A DNA stretch of 64,000 bases, taken from assembly GCA_023433925.1 (NCBI GenBank), contig JAEYTO010000026.1, positions 38,099 through 102,098 on the forward strand. Reading direction: 5' to 3'. Below the pieces are notes generated by a model. It searched no databases. It was not told the origin of the DNA and was given only the letters and a program-made list of their open reading frames with translations. The stretch's first letter is position 1. Each line of letters starts with the position of its first letter. This document shows positions 18,583 to 27,036 of the stretch, in pieces. Source of the DNA: Pseudomonadota bacterium (GTDB lineage Bacteria; Desulfobacterota; Desulfovibrionia; Desulfovibrionales; Desulfovibrionaceae). The translations under genes were made by a program, and so were the position numbers.

Positions 18583-20661
18583 ATGAACATGCCGCTCATA
18601 TCCCTGCTATCCATGGCCGCCATCTTCAGCGTCCTGGCGTACATCACGCTGCTGACGACCGTGAGGAACCGCACGGCCGCGGACATGGGCCTGGTTTCCG
18701 CGCTCATGGCCACGGCCCTGCTGGAGCTCTTCGATCTCCTGGCCCTCTCCTGGCCCTCCACGCGGGGGATATGGCGGCAGGCCGGCATGTGCGCCGAAGC
18801 GCTGCTCGCCCCGTCGTGGCTCCTCTTCTGCCTCGCGTACGCGCGGGTCAACGGGCTCGTCTCCCTCAGCCGTTCGAGGCTGGCGCTGCTGGCATCCTCG
18901 CTGCTCCTCGCGGCGCCGGTCGCGCTCCTCGGGAGCGGGTCCTTTTTCGGCATCTCGCTGCTTGAGCCGGGCAGCGGCATCCGCCTGGCGAGATGGTCCA
19001 CTCCCTTCTACACGGCCCTCATCGCCTTCCTCCTGCTCGCGCTCATGGCCCTGGAGGAGACCTTCACCAACGCCGTCCTCGGCTGCCGCTGGCGCATCAA
19101 GCATACACTGCTCGGCGCGGGAGCCGTGCTGGCCTCCCATATCCTCTATTTCCTGCACTCGCTCATCAGGGGCGGCATCGACCTGCGGCTGCTGCCCTTG
19201 AAATCCGTGGGCATTCTCGCGGGAATGCTGCTCCTCTACAGCTCGCACCGCAGGGGGGAGAGCACGGCCCGCATACTTATCTCCCGGCAGGTGGCCTACA
19301 AGTCCCTGGTGCTCTCCGCATTCGGCGTCTACCTCGTCGGCTTCGGCCTCCTGGGGACCACCCAAGGCCTGCTCGCGCCTTCCACGCGCGCGCAGATGCT
19401 CCTGGCGGCGGCGTTCCTGACCGGCCTGGGCCTGCTCGCCCTGTTGCTGTCCGAGCAGGTCCAGCACAGGATCAGGGACTTCATCCAGCGCCATTTCTAT
19501 GCGGACAAGCACGACTACCGGGCCCGCTGGAAACAGCTCTCCGAGCGGCTCAACCGCGCGCGCGGCAAGAAGGACCTGCACGACTCCATCCTGATCGCCT
19601 TCTGCGAGACCTTCGGCACGCGAGGCGCCGCCCTGTTCTGGAAGGACGGGTCCACGGGCGGCTACGCGGGGCTGGCCAGGCTGGAGCTGCACGCGGGAAA
19701 TCCGGGCGCCATCCCGCCGGACTCCCCGCTCATATGCGAGATGCAAGCCAGGCGGACGGCCCTGGCGCTGGAGGACGGACAGCCTGGTCTTTCCGATGCC
19801 TGGCCAGGGGTCGCATTCGCCGTGCCGCTGATCGTCGGCGGCGCGCTGGAGGGGTTCCTCCTCCTCGGAAAGGGCATCAACACATCCGAGCGCTACGGCT
19901 CGGAAGATCTTGAGCTCATGATGGCCATGGGCCGCCAGTGCGGCTCGTACCTGCTGACCCTGGATCTCGCCGAGGAGCTCGCGCAAGCCCGCGAGCTGGA
20001 GCTTCTGGGCCGGGTCTCGGCCTTCCTCGTCCATGACCTGAAGAACCTCGTCTACACGCTGTCCCTCCTGCTCGATAACGCGCGGGAGCACATGGGCGAC
20101 CCCGGCTTCCAGCAGGACATGCTCTCGTCCCTGACGAACACCGTCTCGAAGATGCGCATCCTCATCACCCAGCTCAAGACGCTCCCGGAGAAGCGGGACC
20201 TCATGCTGGTGCGGACCGACCTGCGGGAGGTCGTCCAGGAGGCCCTGGGCCTGCTGCCCATGGTCGATATCCGCCTCGACGAGGAGCCCGCCCCTGTTTC
20301 CGTGGACAAGGAGGAGATGCGCAAGGTGGTCGTCAATCTCGTGCTCAACGCCCTGGAGGCCAGCGGGAAAAGCCCGGCCGTGACAGTGCACGTGGGCGCC
20401 AACGGCTCGGCCTTCGTGCGCGTCAGGGACGCCGGCTGCGGCATGGACGACGATTTTCTCCGCGACAGGCTTTTCAGGCCCTTTCAGACGACAAAGAGCA
20501 AAGGCATCGGCATAGGTCTCTTCCAGTGCAAGCACATCGTGGAGGCGCACGGCGGCAAGATCGAGGTGGAGAGCGGCAAGGGGCGGGGCTCCGTGTTCAC
20601 CGTGCTCCTGCCTCGCGAAACCGGCCCGCTGACCGCCGCAACAGGAGATCACGGCTCATGA
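18583..20661 (+). CDS. prsK: PEP-CTERM system histidine kinase PrsK
   Basis: A 692-residue membrane sensor kinase. About eight hydrophobic segments fill residues 1-300, then a GAF-like sensor (about 320-460), a phospho-acceptor helix with His484 in FLVHDLKN, an N-box (NLVLNALEAS), and G-boxes (DAGCGMDD, KGIGIGLFQC). This order is that of PrsK in exosortase loci. The start is not certain: ATG 18583 or 18589 lack a good ribosome site; a TTG at 18547 is also in frame. Its stop overlaps the prsR start (ATGA). It likely phosphorylates PrsR. Confidence 0.9.
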   Translation: MNMPLISLLSMAAIFSVLAYITLLTTVRNRTAADMGLVSALMATALLELFDLLALSWPSTRGIWRQAGMCAEALLAPSWLLFCLAYARVNGLVSLSRSRLALLASSLLLAAPVALLGSGSFFGISLLEPGSGIRLARWSTPFYTALIAFLLLALMALEETFTNAVLGCRWRIKHTLLGAGAVLASHILYFLHSLIRGGIDLRLLPLKSVGILAGMLLLYSSHRRGESTARILISRQVAYKSLVLSAFGVYLVGFGLLGTTQGLLAPSTRAQMLLAAAFLTGLGLLALLLSEQVQHRIRDFIQRHFYADKHDYRARWKQLSERLNRARGKKDLHDSILIAFCETFGTRGAALFWKDGSTGGYAGLARLELHAGNPGAIPPDSPLICEMQARRTALALEDGQPGLSDAWPGVAFAVPLIVGGALEGFLLLGKGINTSERYGSEDLELMMAMGRQCGSYLLTLDLAEELAQARELELLGRVSAFLVHDLKNLVYTLSLLLDNAREHMGDPGFQQDMLSSLTNTVSKMRILITQLKTLPEKRDLMLVRTDLREVVQEALGLLPMVDIRLDEEPAPVSVDKEEMRKVVVNLVLNALEASGKSPAVTVHVGANGSAFVRVRDAGCGMDDDFLRDRLFRPFQTTKSKGIGIGLFQCKHIVEAHGGKIEVESGKGRGSVFTVLLPRETGPLTAATGDHGS

Positions 20662-22040
20662 AAGAGGGGCGCCTGACCGTTCTGGCGGTCGACGACAACG
20701 AGGACATCCGCAAGCAGCTGCGCTGGGGCTTCTCCAGGGAACCCTTCGAGATGCTTTTCGCGGAGGACGCCGACGAGGCCATCCGCCTGTTCCGCAGGCA
20801 CCTGCCTCCCGTGGTCATGCTGGACCTCGGACTGCCGCCGCACGAGGAGAGCGCCAGCGAGGGCTTCCGCTGCCTGCGGGCCATGCTGGATTGCGCCCCC
20901 CTGGCCAAGGTCATCGTGATCACCGGCAACGAGGACCGTGGCAATGCCGTTAAGGCCGTGCACGAAGGCGCCTACGACTACTACGCCAAGCCCATCGACC
21001 TGGGCGAGCTGCGGACCATCGTCAACCGCGCCCTGCACCTTCAGGCCATTGAGAACGAGAGCCTCCGGAGCCAGCCGCACGCCCCGGCCGAGGGCGAGCA
21101 GTTCGGCCTCATCGGCCGGCACCGGAAGATGCAGGAATGCCTTGAGACCATCCGCAAGGTGGCCAGGTCGGACATCCCGGTGCTCATCACCGGCGAGTCC
21201 GGCACGGGCAAGGAGCTTGTCGCGCGGGCCATCCACAAGGCCAGCCTGCGCCGCGACGGGCCCATGGTGGCCGTCAACTGCGGGGCCATCCCGGAGAATC
21301 TCCTGGAGTCCGAGTTCTTCGGCCATGAGAAAGGGGCCTTCACGGGCGCCAACACGCGCGTCCGGGGCAAGGTCGAATATGCCTCGGGCGGCAGCCTCTT
21401 CCTCGACGAGATCGGGGAGCTGCCCACGAGCATGCAGGTCAAGCTGCTGAGATTCCTGCAAGACAGGGTTTTCCAGCGCGTGGGCGGACGCGAGGACCTC
21501 GTGGCGGATCTGCGGATCGTCTCGGCCACGAACCAGAACTTGCGGCGCTGCCTGGAGGCCGGAAGCTTCCGCAAGGATCTTTTCTACCGCATAGGCGCCG
21601 TGGTCATCGAGCTGCCGCCGCTCCGGGAGCGCGGAGAGGATGTCGAAACCCTGGCCCGCGTGTTCATGCAGCGGGCCGCGGAAGAGTACGGCGCCAAGCG
21701 CCTGCGCTTCAGCGGGCAGGCCCTGCTGGCGCTGCGTTCGCACAACTGGCCCGGAAACGTGCGCGAGCTGGAGAACAAGGTGCGCCGCGCGGTTGTCCTG
21801 GCCCAGGGCCGGAACATCGAGCCAGCCGACCTCGGCTTGGACGGCGGCGGGCAGGTCCAGGCCAACCCCCTGCACTCCGAGAGCGTGACGCTCAGGGAGG
21901 CCAGGGAGTGGGTCGAGAGGGAGCTGGTCGGGAACACCCTGCACCGCCATGGCGGAAACATCTCCAAGGCCTCCAAGGCCTTGGGCGTCAGCCGGCCGAC
22001 CCTGTACGACCTCCTGCGCAAGCACAACCTCGAAATGTAG
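20658..22040 (+). CDS. prsR: PEP-CTERM-box response regulator PrsR (sigma-54 activator)
   Basis: A 460-residue NtrC-type regulator. Receiver domain with acidic VDDNED and phospho-acceptor Asp56 (MLDLGLP); AAA+ domain with Walker A GESGTGKE, the sigma-54 contact motif GAFTGAN, and LFLDEIGELP; C-terminal Fis-type helix-turn-helix (NISKASKALGVSRPTLYDLL). It activates sigma-54 promoters when phosphorylated by PrsK. Three candidate sigma-54 sites lie in the window, one near perfect before the lyase-like gene at 41020. It overlaps prsK by four bases. Confidence 0.95.
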   Translation: MKEGRLTVLAVDDNEDIRKQLRWGFSREPFEMLFAEDADEAIRLFRRHLPPVVMLDLGLPPHEESASEGFRCLRAMLDCAPLAKVIVITGNEDRGNAVKAVHEGAYDYYAKPIDLGELRTIVNRALHLQAIENESLRSQPHAPAEGEQFGLIGRHRKMQECLETIRKVARSDIPVLITGESGTGKELVARAIHKASLRRDGPMVAVNCGAIPENLLESEFFGHEKGAFTGANTRVRGKVEYASGGSLFLDEIGELPTSMQVKLLRFLQDRVFQRVGGREDLVADLRIVSATNQNLRRCLEAGSFRKDLFYRIGAVVIELPPLRERGEDVETLARVFMQRAAEEYGAKRLRFSGQALLALRSHNWPGNVRELENKVRRAVVLAQGRNIEPADLGLDGGGQVQANPLHSESVTLREAREWVERELVGNTLHRHGGNISKASKALGVSRPTLYDLLRKHNLEM

Positions 22041-22055
22041 GCCGTGGGGAGCAGC

Positions 22056-22934
22056 ATGCACGATATGCTCATGGACGATGCGCGGGCTCCGGGAGGTTTC
22101 CGCGTCGGCGAGGCGCTCAGGTCGCGGGCGGTCGAGCTCGCGCTCGGGCTGCTCCTGCTCGGGCTGCTCTACCATTCCGTGATTCCGTCCATGGTCGCCG
22201 ACTGGCGCATGGACGAGAACTATTCCCACGGGTTTCTCGTGCCGGCCGTGTCGGCCTGGTTCCTCTGGCGCGAGCGGAGACGCCTCCTGGACGCGCCGCT
22301 GGCCCCATCCTGGCTTGGACTGCCCCTCGTCATGCTGGGCCTCGCGCAGCTCGCCCTCGGCTCGGTGGCGGTCGAGCTGTTCACCATGCGCTCGTCGCTG
22401 GTGACGCTTTCCATGGGGTTGGTGCTGCACTTCCTGGGCCTCCAGGCCCTGCGCGTCGCGCTGTTCCCCCTGGCCTACCTCCTGTTCATGGTCCCGCTCC
22501 CGGCCACCGCGTACAACGCCGTCGCCTTCCCGCTCAAGCTGCTGGTCACGGACGCATCCGTGGCCATCCTCAAGGCCCTGGGCATCGCCGTGCTCCAGGA
22601 GGGCAACATCCTGCACTTCCCCGAGACGACCCTGGAGGTGGCCGACGCATGCAGCGGCATGCGCTCGCTCGTGTCCCTGGGAGCCCTGGGGGCCGCGTAC
22701 GCATTCATGCTGCCGCTTCCGGCCGTCTCGCGGGCGATCCTCGTGCTGGCCAGCGTGCCCATCGCCATGTCCGCCAACATCCTGCGCGTGGTGGGCACGG
22801 GCCTCCTGTCGCACCATTGGAGTCCGCGGGCGGCCATGGGCTTCTTTCACGAGTTCGCCGGCCTGGCCGTCTTCGTCATGGCCATGCTGCTCATCATGGG
22901 GCTTGGAGCCCTGCTGCGGAGGTTTGGCCGATGA
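22056..22934 (+). CDS. xrtA: Exosortase (XrtA type)
   Basis: A 292-residue polytopic membrane transpeptidase-like enzyme with about eight membrane segments. The catalytic triad is visible: Cys199 (ADACSGMRSL), Arg244 (ANILRVVGTG), His265 (FFHEFAGLAVF). Exosortases cleave PEP-CTERM tails of exported proteins. XrtA type is inferred from company: PrsK/PrsR, EpsI, TIGR03087- and TIGR03013-like transferases, PrsT. ATG 22056 follows GGGGAG; a GTG at 22044 is in frame. Ends in an ATGA overlap with epsI. Confidence 0.92.
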   Translation: MHDMLMDDARAPGGFRVGEALRSRAVELALGLLLLGLLYHSVIPSMVADWRMDENYSHGFLVPAVSAWFLWRERRRLLDAPLAPSWLGLPLVMLGLAQLALGSVAVELFTMRSSLVTLSMGLVLHFLGLQALRVALFPLAYLLFMVPLPATAYNAVAFPLKLLVTDASVAILKALGIAVLQEGNILHFPETTLEVADACSGMRSLVSLGALGAAYAFMLPLPAVSRAILVLASVPIAMSANILRVVGTGLLSHHWSPRAAMGFFHEFAGLAVFVMAMLLIMGLGALLRRFGR

Positions 22935-23560
22935 TCTCACGCTTTCGCTTTCTGCCTGTCTATGCGCTCATCGTCGCGACCTGGGCCTTCGTCCAGTTCC
23001 ACGAGCCGAACAGAGTCCCGGCAAACCCCGCCTTGAGCTCGTTCCCCGTGGATCACGCCGGCTGGCGCATGGTGGACAGCCAGGAGTTCGACCAGGCCGT
23101 CCTGAACAAGCTGCGGCCCACGGACTACATGCAGCGGACCTATGCCGGGCCGGACGGGGAGGTCGTCAGCCTCTACATCGGCTACCACGACGGAGTGGAC
23201 AGCGGAGCCATCCACTCGCCCAGGAACTGCCTGCCCGGCAGCGGCTGGACTCCGGTCCTCTCCGGGACCATGGGCCTCGACGCGGCGGAAGGACGGCCGG
23301 AAGTAGTCCGGGCGGTCTACGGCAGGGACAATGACTTGCTGCTGTTCCTCTACTGGTATCAGGTGCGGGGACGGGTGCTGGCCAGCGATTACTCGCTCAA
23401 GCTGGCGGAGGTCTCGAACGCCCTCCTGCACGGCCGCAAGGATTCAGCCTTCGTGCGTGTATCCGTGCGCGCGGGGGAGGCCGTGCAGGCCGCCGAGTCC
23501 GTGGCGCTGCGCTTCGCGGGCGATTTCTACCCGCTCATCCGGGAGGCCCTGCCCAGATGA
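22931..23560 (+). CDS. epsI: EpsI family protein (exosortase-associated)
   Basis: A 209-residue protein with an N-terminal membrane anchor (FLPVYALIVATWAFVQF) and a periplasmic domain bearing the family signature HSPRNCLPGSGW (residues about 95-106). EpsI is often fused to, or follows, an exosortase and is needed for polysaccharide production in Methylobacillus; its biochemistry is not settled. Start overlaps the xrtA stop, so the pair is translated together. Last gene of the prsK-prsR-xrtA-epsI operon. Confidence 0.9.
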   Translation: MISRFRFLPVYALIVATWAFVQFHEPNRVPANPALSSFPVDHAGWRMVDSQEFDQAVLNKLRPTDYMQRTYAGPDGEVVSLYIGYHDGVDSGAIHSPRNCLPGSGWTPVLSGTMGLDAAEGRPEVVRAVYGRDNDLLLFLYWYQVRGRVLASDYSLKLAEVSNALLHGRKDSAFVRVSVRAGEAVQAAESVALRFAGDFYPLIREALPR

Positions 23561-23582
23561 GCCCCGCGCCTCTCGCCAAGCC

Positions 23583-23608
23583 CGCCGGCCAAGGCGGCAC
23601 GGCCGGCG
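23583..23608 (+). terminator. Hairpin after epsI
   Basis: CGCCGGCC-N10-GGCCGGCG, 22 bases past the epsI stop, with no T-run. It may end the operon or protect its 3' end. Confidence 0.45.
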
Positions 23609-23653
23609 GCCCTTGGGTCGGGCGCAAATCCGCCACAGGCCGGACGCGCGGGA

Positions 23654-23803
23654 TCACGCTCCGGGATCTTGATCCTCGCCGCGGCCGCCCCAGGCCTTGT
23701 CTTCCGCTGACCGGCCATACCCCACATGGATGAAGCCGCCGATGAGCATCCCTCCCACGAGGGCTAGGCCGATCCAGAGCAGGGTGATTGTCGTCCAGGC
23801 CAT
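23654..23803 (-). CDS. Small single-membrane-span protein
   Basis: A 49-residue reading frame: MAWTTITLLWIGLALVGGM... with one membrane segment at residues 3-26, then a polar tail GYGRSAEDKAWGGRGEDQD. GGAG sits eight bases before the ATG. It is convergent with epsI, in an otherwise gene-free gap. The hydrophobic/Gly pattern, ribosome site and hydrophilic tail suggest a true small gene, but no homolog can be checked. It is too short for a family call. Confidence 0.5.
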   Translation of the reverse strand: MAWTTITLLWIGLALVGGMLIGGFIHVGYGRSAEDKAWGGRGEDQDPGA

Positions 23804-24341
23804 GCCTTTGGCTCCAGATTCACTCGTTGACTTGGAATAAACCCCCGGTCGTCAGGATAGCCGAGCCCGCCTCGGCACGCCAGCCTCGGGCCACACCTCT
23901 CCGGGCCGCCTCGCCGGCCGTTCGGATTTTCCTCGCAGCCGCGCTGGCGGGCGAATCGAAGGCCATGATCCGCGTCTGGAGGCGTCTCGAAGCCCGCTCC
24001 AACGTGGTGTCCTCGAAATGCGCCTGCTTCGGATGGAGTCAGGGCGAGATCGGCCGCGTCGGATGCCCCGCGCTCCTGTCCGCGCGAAACGCTCGAGGCG
24101 GAGTCTGCCCTTTGCGCTTCGTCCAGTCATTCGGCCACTCCATGTCAGGCGTGGCACGGGACTGATTGGGGCCTCTGGAAGGCCGCTTTGCACGCAGAAA
24201 CCGGCATTAATTATTTGCCTTCAAAATCTAACTCTATAACTGCCTATTCCTCCACGCATATTTCAGCGCGGACAAAATCCAACCACAAAAAAAGTAACCC
24301 AGGCTTGCACCAGCCCGATGTTCTTGCTAGGAATCAAGCTA

Positions 24342-24366
24342 ATGTTGCAAATGTTTTTTGCAACAT
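24342..24366. promoter_or_regulatory. Inverted repeat upstream of tviB
   Basis: ATGTTGCAAA-N5-TTTGCAACAT, perfect 10-bp arms, in the AT-rich region 215-239 bases before tviB. It has no following T-run. An operator or a leader hairpin are both possible. Confidence 0.5.
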
Positions 24367-24543
24367 GATGCGTATTAGCGAGAGGCGCAATCTGAGCATG
24401 TCGATATTTTTATGCAATATATGCCGTCGAATGATCCACACATGAAACGTACATGCATGTTTTCAACTTGGATTTGCTTGCCGATGAGCGCACACGAGTA
24501 AACCCTATTGCTGATTACGTATGCACATTTTGGCCCATAAAAT

Positions 24544-24559
24544 CTTGCCGCATGGCAAG
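24544..24559. promoter_or_regulatory. Short inverted repeat before tviB
   Basis: CTTGCC-GCAT-GGCAAG, 21 bases before the tviB start. It would form a small hairpin in the mRNA just ahead of the AAAGGA ribosome site. Confidence 0.4.
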
Positions 24560-24580
24560 ACGGAAAGAAAGGATACTGTC

Positions 24581-25930
24581 ATGTACCAGGTAGACAAAGG
24601 AATTGAGGCGCAACACTGGCTCGATTTCGACGCCTTTCTTGACAGGAAATCCACCATCGCCGTTGTCGGGCTCGGATATGTGGGCCTTCCCTTGGCCGTG
24701 GCCTTTTCCAGGCGTTTCGAGGTCATCGGCTTCGACATATCGCGCGGACGGATCGAAGAGCTTGCCGCCGGCTTCGACCGCACGAAGGAGGTCGAGCCCG
24801 GAGAGCTTGTCTCCTGCAAGGCCGGCTACACGCACGATCCGGCCGAGCTGAGGCGCGCCGGCATCATCATCGTGGCCGTGCCGACCCCCATAGACTCGCA
24901 CCACAACCCCGACCTGACGCCCGTCGTCAGCGCCACGACAACCGTCGGCCGGAACATGAGCAAGGGTTGCGTCGTCGTCTACGAGTCCACGGTCTACCCC
25001 GGCGTGACCGAGGATGTCTGCGTGCCCATCCTGGAGCGCGAGTCCGGCCTGACCTTCGGCCGGGACTTCAGCGTGGGCTATTCCCCGGAGCGGATCAACC
25101 CGGGCGACAAGCAGCACACCTTGAGGACCATCACCAAGATCGTCTCGGGCAGCGACGCCCGCACCACCGAGCTTCTCGCCAAGCTCTACGGCAGCGTGGT
25201 CGAGGCCGGCATCGCCAGGGCCTCCTCCATCAAGGTCGCCGAGGCGGCCAAGGTCATCGAGAATACCCAGCGCGACCTGAACATCGCGCTCATGAACGAG
25301 CTGGCGATCATCTTCGGCCGTCTGGGCATCGACACCCTGGAGGTTCTCGAAGCCGCCGGGACCAAGTGGAACTTCCTGCCATTCCGGCCCGGCCTAGTGG
25401 GCGGCCACTGCATCGGCGTCGATCCCTACTACCTGACCTACAAGGCCGAGGAGATCGGCTACCACCCGCAGGTCATCCTCGCGGGCAGACGCATCAACGA
25501 CGGCATGGGCAAGCACGTGGCCGAGCAGGCCGTGAAGCTCATGATCCGCACCGGCTCGCGCGTGCACCGGGCGCGGGTCGGCATCCTCGGCCTGACCTTC
25601 AAGGAGAACGTCCCGGACCTGCGCAACACCAGGGTCATCGATATCGTCAAGGAGCTTGAGGAGTACGGGGTCGAGGCCCTTGTTCACGACCCGTTGGCCG
25701 ATCCCGAGGAGGCCTTCCGCGAGTACGGGCTGAAGCTCGCCACCCTCCGGGATATGGAGCGCCTGGACGCCGTGATCCATGCCGTGGCCCATGCCGAGTT
25801 CGCGGGGCTCTCCCTGGAGCAGATGAAATCCTGGTTCAAGCGGCCCCAGGAGCCGATTCTCCTCGACGTGAAGGGCGCCTGGAGCCCGGCCAAGGCCCGC
25901 GAGACAGGCTACGCCTACTGGAGACTGTAA
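24581..25930 (+). CDS. tviB: UDP-N-acetylhexosamine 6-dehydrogenase (TviB/WbpO-like)
   Basis: A 449-residue nucleotide-sugar dehydrogenase. N-terminal NAD-binding domain VGLGYVGLPLAVAF, then VPTPIDSHHNPDL, YESTVYPG, and the catalytic-Cys segment GLVGGHCIGVDPYY; C-terminal UDP-binding ILGLTFKENVPDLRNTR. It oxidises C6 of UDP-GlcNAc or UDP-GalNAc to the uronic acid with two NAD+. The next gene matches its usual partner, the C4 epimerase. Start 24581 has AAAGGA about eight bases upstream; an upstream frame lacks a site. First gene of the plus arm. Confidence 0.92.
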   Translation: MYQVDKGIEAQHWLDFDAFLDRKSTIAVVGLGYVGLPLAVAFSRRFEVIGFDISRGRIEELAAGFDRTKEVEPGELVSCKAGYTHDPAELRRAGIIIVAVPTPIDSHHNPDLTPVVSATTTVGRNMSKGCVVVYESTVYPGVTEDVCVPILERESGLTFGRDFSVGYSPERINPGDKQHTLRTITKIVSGSDARTTELLAKLYGSVVEAGIARASSIKVAEAAKVIENTQRDLNIALMNELAIIFGRLGIDTLEVLEAAGTKWNFLPFRPGLVGGHCIGVDPYYLTYKAEEIGYHPQVILAGRRINDGMGKHVAEQAVKLMIRTGSRVHRARVGILGLTFKENVPDLRNTRVIDIVKELEEYGVEALVHDPLADPEEAFREYGLKLATLRDMERLDAVIHAVAHAEFAGLSLEQMKSWFKRPQEPILLDVKGAWSPAKARETGYAYWRL

Positions 25931-26001
25931 GCTTGGTCCCGGAGCATATCGGGCGGGATTTGGAGCACATTCGAGCCTGACGTCAGGGCCAGCGAGGGAG
26001 C

Positions 26002-27027
26002 ATGCGCTACGAAACCATACGGCAAGAGCTTGCCCGAAAGCCGAAGACATGGCTTGTGACCGGCGTCGCCGGCTTCATCGGCTCCAACCTCTTGCAGAGC
26101 CTGCTTGAGCTTGGCCAGCCGGTGGTGGGCCTGGACAACTTCAGCACCGGGCACAGGCGCAACCTGGAGGATGTCCGCGCGCAGGTCTCGCGGGAAGCCT
26201 GGCGGGCCTTCCGCTTCATCGAGGGCGACATCAGGGCCCCGGCCCTCTGCCGCGAGGTTTGCGCGGGCATCGACGTGGTCCTGCACCAGGCGGCCCTGGG
26301 CTCCGTGCCGCGCTCCATCGAGGACCCGCGGCCCGCGCACGAGAGCAATCTCACGGGCTTCCTGAACATGCTCGTGGCCGCCAAGGACAGCGGCATCAGC
26401 CGGTTCGTCTACGCCTCGTCCAGCTCGGTGTACGGCGACCATCCCGGCCTGCCCAAGGTCGAGGACGCCCTGGGCGAGGTGCTCTCCCCTTACGCCGCCA
26501 CCAAGCGCATGAACGAGATCTACGCCGAGGCCTTCGCCAGGTCCTATGGGCTGAAGGCCATCGGCCTGCGCTACTTCAACATCTTCGGTCCGCGCCAGGA
26601 TCCGGCCGGAGCCTATGCGGCGGTCATTCCCCGCTGGTTCTCCGCCCTCATCCGCGGGAAAACCGTCCACATCAACGGCGACGGCGAGACGAGCCGCGAC
26701 TTCTGCTTCATCGAGAACTGCGTGCAGGCCAACATCCTCGCAGCCTGCGCCGATGCCCCGGAGGCCCTCGGCCAAGTCTACAACGTGGCCTGCGGAGAGA
26801 GCACGAGCCTGAACGAGCTGTTCGACCTCATCCGCGGGCTGGTCGCGCGCCGGTTTCCCCATGCGGCCGAAGCCAAGCCGGCATACAGAGGCTTCCGCGC
26901 CGGCGACGTGCGCCACTCCCTGGCCAATCTGGACAAGGCCGGAGCACTGCTCGGATACGCCCCGCTGTTTCCCGTGGGGGATGGCCTGGAGCGCGCCGCC
27001 GACTGGTACGTCCGCCACCTGGCCTGA
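26002..27027 (+). CDS. tviC: UDP-GlcNAc(A) C4-epimerase (TviC/WbpP-like)
   Basis: A 341-residue extended SDR. It follows WbpP/TviC nearly block by block: TWLVTGVAGFIGSNLL (NAD loop), VVGLDNFSTGHRRNL, HQAALGSVPRSI, catalytic SSSSVYG and SPYAATK (Tyr-X3-Lys), RYFNIFGPRQDP. It interconverts UDP-GlcNAc and UDP-GalNAc or their uronic acids. With TviB it would give UDP-GalNAcA. GAGGGAG directly precedes the ATG. A second homolog lies at 62731. Confidence 0.93.
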   Translation: MRYETIRQELARKPKTWLVTGVAGFIGSNLLQSLLELGQPVVGLDNFSTGHRRNLEDVRAQVSREAWRAFRFIEGDIRAPALCREVCAGIDVVLHQAALGSVPRSIEDPRPAHESNLTGFLNMLVAAKDSGISRFVYASSSSVYGDHPGLPKVEDALGEVLSPYAATKRMNEIYAEAFARSYGLKAIGLRYFNIFGPRQDPAGAYAAVIPRWFSALIRGKTVHINGDGETSRDFCFIENCVQANILAACADAPEALGQVYNVACGESTSLNELFDLIRGLVARRFPHAAEAKPAYRGFRAGDVRHSLANLDKAGALLGYAPLFPVGDGLERAADWYVRHLA

Positions 27028-27036
27028 AGGAGCGCG

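Larger units (their letters stand above)
23804..24580. other. Intergenic before tviB; GC drops
   Basis: No supported gene. The first 380 bases are GC-rich with only low-quality frames. From about 24190 the sequence turns AT-rich up to tviB. This part holds two inverted repeats and probably the promoter of the plus-strand polysaccharide arm. No correctly spaced sigma-54 site was found. Confidence 0.5.

Noticed and set aside
24146..24165. TGGCACGGGACTGATTG considered as a sigma-54 site
   Set aside because: The -24 half is perfect but the invariant GC of the -12 half is absent.
23820..24193. Several Arg/Ser-rich frames in the gap after epsI
   Set aside because: No ribosome site, no domain, and overlapping frames on both strands of equal quality.
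24531..24550. TTGGCCCATAAAATCTTGCC considered as a sigma-54 promoter of tviB
   Set aside because: The GG-to-GC distance is 13 bases; sigma-54 sites require exactly 10.
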